From Dethiobacter alkaliphilus AHT 1 (GTDB taxonomy: Bacteria > Bacillota > Dethiobacteria > Dethiobacterales > Dethiobacteraceae): 64,000 nt of DNA. Each line of letters opens with the position of its first letter. The first letter of the stretch is position 1. The stretch covers positions 1 to 64,000 of the forward strand of contig NZ_ACJM01000009.1 in assembly GCF_000174415.1 (NCBI RefSeq). The letters are read 5' to 3'. The position numbers were made by a program, and so were the translations under genes. Below are positions 61,750 to 64,000 of the stretch, in pieces. The notes below the pieces were generated by a model. The model did not search any database. It worked only from the letters and a program-made list of their open reading frames with translations, and had not been told where the DNA came from.

Positions 61750-62199
61750 ATGAATGACCGCTTTGCTAATGGATTCTTAGCCGGGCTTATCGGTGGAGTT
61801 GTAATGACTGTTTTGAACCTGATTTCATTCTATGTGTTGGGCCTTGCTCAAATATTGTATCTGGACTGGGCATCCGTTTTGATATTCGGTTACAGATTCG
61901 CCACCACCCTGGAAGCTGTCATCGGTCAAATCGGACAATTGTTCTTTGCCGCTGTTGTGGGCGTAGTGTTTGCATATCTTCTGCCGGCAACCACCAGCCG
62001 CTATTATCTGTTCAAGGGGTGGGTGTACGGCCTTGTTGTGTGGTTTGGGTCATATGCAATAACACTCCTCTATAACGTAACTCCACTTATCCCAATAAAG
62101 GCCGACACTGTTATTTCCAACATTGTTACCGCCTCAGTATATGGACTGATGCTGGCCTGGTCTTTAAAGAAGTTATCCTTCAGGCAAAAGGTAAATTAA
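61750..62199 (+). CDS. Four-helix membrane protein of unknown function
   Basis: 149 residues with four helices (about 8-30, 55-78, 88-106, 120-140). The GxxxG-rich first helix FLAGLIGGVVMTVLNLISF recalls DUF6789/YqhR-like proteins of Firmicutes, but the match is weak. The start could be the ATG at 61750, or the ATG at 61744 two codons earlier; ribosome sites are poor for both. I do not recognise a function. Confidence 0.6.
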   Translation: MNDRFANGFLAGLIGGVVMTVLNLISFYVLGLAQILYLDWASVLIFGYRFATTLEAVIGQIGQLFFAAVVGVVFAYLLPATTSRYYLFKGWVYGLVVWFGSYAITLLYNVTPLIPIKADTVISNIVTASVYGLMLAWSLKKLSFRQKVN

Positions 62200-62240
62200 T
62201 TGAAAAAGTAATTACAGGTAAACTGAACAATGCAGATTTG

Positions 62241-62276
62241 AAGCAAAGGCCGCGTGCTCCGGGCCTTTGCTTTTTT
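62241..62276 (+). terminator. Terminator after the four-helix protein gene
   Basis: AAGCAAAGGCC pairs with GGCCTTTGCTT around a 10-nt loop and ends in six T, immediately before repeat D. Confidence 0.9.
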
Positions 62277-62376
62277 GTACTGCTATTCGCAGATAGCGAA
62301 GCTGCTAATGTCAGCAGTACTGAAACTATAGTAGCAAAAGCGCGCTCTGAGGAAACCGAAAGAGCGCGCCTTTCAT
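62277..62376 (+). repeat. Structured intergenic repeat, copy D
   Basis: P1 is GTACTGCT (62277-62284) with AGCAGTAC (62313-62320), P2 is TTCGC/GCGAA (62286-62300), and P3 is GCGCGCTCT (62340-62348) with AGAGCGCGC (62361-62369), around GAGGAAACCGAA. It is the copy with the longest perfect stems. The 'ATATAACGC'-type stretch left of P2 is deleted compared with copy B. Confidence 0.85.
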
Positions 62377-62476
62377 GTACGCTACCCCCCCAAAAACAGG
62401 GGTAGGTAACACATTTTTTACATGAAGAATAAAATAAAGCAATCTATGTTAAATAAGGGCTGCTGGAGTGATTTTG

Positions 62477-63394
62477 TTGAAGGTTTTGGTTACCGGAGGA
62501 GCGGGATTTATAGGTTCACATATTGTTGATCTGTTAATTCAAAAAGGATACGAGGTAGTGGTGGTCGACAATCTTGTAACAGGCAGCAAAAGCAATGTGA
62601 ATGCACATGCCGTCTTTTATGAAGTAGATATTTTGCATCCACAAATCGATGAAGTAATAAAAAAAGAAGCCCCTGAAGTTATCCTGCATCAGGCGGCTCT
62701 GGTTTTTGTGCAGCAATCTATAAAGGACCCTCTGGCGGACGGAACCGTTAATACCATAGGCACTCTGAATCTTTTGCGTTCTGCTCATCTAAACAATGTC
62801 GGGAGGTTTATATATGCGTCAACCTGTGCTGTTTACGGGGACGCACAGGGTCGGGTAGCAACAGAAGATGACCCTGTGTCGCCTATATCATTTTACGGTG
62901 CTTCAAAGTATATGGGCGAAATGTATGTCCGACTCTTTTATGACCTATATAAATTGGATTATACAATTTTAAGGTACGCCAATGTGTATGGCCCACGCCA
63001 ACAACCCCATGGTGAAGGTGGGGTCATCCCCATTTTCATGCAAAACATGAAAAAAGAAATTTCACCCACTATTTTTGGCACAGGTCTTCAATCCAGAGAT
63101 TTTATTTATGTTCAGGATGTGGCCACAGCAAATTTGTTGGCCATAGCAAAAGGGAAGCAACAAACTTTAAATATCGGAACAGGAGTAGCCACATCAATAT
63201 ATGACTTACATCAACATATTAATGAAATTCTGGGCCGTAATCTCCCTGCTCAATACAAGCCGGAGTTAATGGGGGATGTAAAACACATCGCATTGAATCC
63301 GGAAAGGGCTCAAAAAGAACTGAATTGGAAAACCGGTTACTCATTAAAAAAGGGCTTAGCTGAAACCGCTGCCGTTTATGACAGTATGGATTAG
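62477..63394 (+). CDS. NAD-dependent epimerase/dehydratase (UDP-glucose 4-epimerase-like)
   Basis: 305-residue short-chain dehydrogenase of the GalE family. The NAD loop is VTGGAGFIGSH at residues 4-14, the catalytic Tyr and Lys lie in the SFYGASKYMGE motif, and the RYANVYGPRQ block follows. It interconverts nucleotide-sugar epimers. The TTG at 62477 has GGAG at 8 nt; a GTG at 62468 is possible. A GT2 glycosyltransferase follows 11 bp later, so this is the start of a surface-polysaccharide operon. Confidence 0.9.
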   Translation: MKVLVTGGAGFIGSHIVDLLIQKGYEVVVVDNLVTGSKSNVNAHAVFYEVDILHPQIDEVIKKEAPEVILHQAALVFVQQSIKDPLADGTVNTIGTLNLLRSAHLNNVGRFIYASTCAVYGDAQGRVATEDDPVSPISFYGASKYMGEMYVRLFYDLYKLDYTILRYANVYGPRQQPHGEGGVIPIFMQNMKKEISPTIFGTGLQSRDFIYVQDVATANLLAIAKGKQQTLNIGTGVATSIYDLHQHINEILGRNLPAQYKPELMGDVKHIALNPERAQKELNWKTGYSLKKGLAETAAVYDSMD

Positions 63395-63405
63395 GGGGAT
63401 TCGGA

Positions 63406-64000
63406 GTGAAGGTATCGCTGGTAATGGCTGTTTATAACGGTGAAGAATTTCTAAAAGAAGCTCTGGGTGCCGCAATCTCGCAGACGTACAGTAATTTGGA
63501 AATCATTGTGGTCAATGACGGTTCCACAGACTCCACAAAAGCTATATTAGATGCGGTAACGGACAGTAAAGTAAAGGTGATTCATCTAAAAGAAAATCAG
63601 GGCGCAGCCAATGCCATGAATACAGGTATCAGCCAGGCAACAGGAGACTGGATTGCGGTACAGGATGCCGATGATAATAGCTTTCCTACAAGAATTGAGG
63701 AGCAAGTAAAACATATTCAAAAAAACCCACGGTTAGTAGGGTTGGGGACTTTCATTGAATGTATCCCGGGAAGTCCTACTGTTTCCCAGGCCAGGTTAAG
63801 ACGTTTTGCCAGGGAGAAAAACTCCTGTGTATCAAGTACTCAGATTAGAAAGGCAGTCTATCATGGGTGTCCCTTAACCCATAGTTCTGTGATGTTTTGC
63901 AAGGAAGTTTTTTTCCAGGTAGGGGGCTATAGTACGGACTTTCGCATTGCTTATGATTATGACCTGTGGCTAAAGCTGTTGGAAAAAGGCGAAATTGAGA
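63406..64000 (+). CDS. Family 2 glycosyltransferase (3' end outside window)
   Basis: At least 198 residues in the open frame to the window edge. The GT-A N-terminus VSLVMAVYNGEEFL, the VVNDGSTDSTK motif and the DXD-like AVQDADDNSFPTR site that holds the metal and UDP-sugar are present; the distal CKEVFFQVGGYSTDF block is normal. The GTG start has a GGGGGATTCGGA-type site. It adds sugars in polysaccharide or cell-surface glycan synthesis. Donor and acceptor unknown. Confidence 0.9.
   Translation, partial: MKVSLVMAVYNGEEFLKEALGAAISQTYSNLEIIVVNDGSTDSTKAILDAVTDSKVKVIHLKENQGAANAMNTGISQATGDWIAVQDADDNSFPTRIEEQVKHIQKNPRLVGLGTFIECIPGSPTVSQARLRRFAREKNSCVSSTQIRKAVYHGCPLTHSSVMFCKEVFFQVGGYSTDFRIAYDYDLWLKLLEKGEIE

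Noticed and set aside
1-64000. CRISPR array, rRNA, tRNA or transposase
   Set aside because: No regularly spaced direct repeats, rRNA-like stretches, cloverleaf genes or DDE/tyrosine recombinase motifs were seen; a systematic tRNA scan could not be run.

Overview
The window reads as a chromosomal segment of a spore-forming, anaerobic Clostridia-type Firmicute. Evidence: YtrH/YtrI and Spo0E-like sporulation genes, consistent AGGAGG-type ribosome binding sites, Gram-positive lipoproteins, a Bacillus-type pyruvate kinase with an extra C-terminal domain, and membrane-anchored multiheme cytochromes in a cell with no sign of an outer membrane. The organism uses selenium. It encodes MnmH (tRNA 2-selenouridine synthase), and two genes carry an in-frame UGA that is best read as selenocysteine. 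Multiheme cytochromes, rhodanese lipoproteins and Na+/H+-type transporters would suit a sulfur- or nitrite-respiring, possibly haloalkaliphilic organism of the Dethiobacter kind; that placement is inference.

Layout. 0-6 kb: the end of a CoA transferase, a two-subunit Na+:solute symporter, and acetyl-CoA synthetase behind a leader with a terminator hairpin. 6-12 kb: a Lon-like protease, then mnmH, a methyltransferase and trmL, then csoR-copZ copper control and a PerR-like regulator. 12-22.5 kb: ytrH-ytrI divergent from dnaE-pfkA-pyk-thioesterase-fxsA-AcuC-like deacetylase. 22.5-28.7 kb: DUF1015, a DnaQ-like exonuclease with a cNMP/CBS/DUF294 signalling protein, DUF1622 and a frameshifted GGDEF protein. 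28.7-33.5 kb: a hydroxyacid dehydrogenase, a YtxJ/BrxC-like selenoprotein, a GlcD-like oxidase and two AcuB-like CBS-ACT proteins. 33.5-43.8 kb: typA, an ABC-F ATPase, an octaheme NrfA-like nitrite reductase, a flavoprotein, an ABC exporter, transketolase and a zinc-ribbon protein. 44-47.5 kb: an 11-heme lipoprotein cytochrome with an in-frame UGA, a double-rhodanese lipoprotein and a triple-HTH regulator. 47.5-62.2 kb: transporters, a two-component system, membrane proteins, a Spo0E-like peptide, a 3D-domain protein, a SurA_N-like lipoprotein and a K+/H+ antiporter with a damaged TrkA-like partner. 62.4-64 kb: the start of a sugar/polysaccharide locus.

Two cross-cutting signals stand out. 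First, the two UGA codons are each followed by a hairpin whose loop starts with AG at a distance that fits the bacterial SECIS rule; one replaces the active-site Cys of the YtxJ/BrxC family, and the other turns two ORFs into one 11-heme cytochrome. Second, a structured intergenic repeat occurs four times (5.7, 22.4, 32.6 and 62.3 kb), with compensatory changes in two of its stems. Four other genes (AcuC-like, GGDEF, MFS, TrkA-like) are frameshifted. At least two of these fall at homopolymer runs, so sequencing error is possible; the TrkA-like gene also lacks about ten codons.

Acetate activation looks like a scattered theme: symporter and acs, an AcuC-like deacetylase, two AcuB-like proteins and a DUF294 protein. 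No rRNA, tRNA, CRISPR array or intact insertion sequence was seen.
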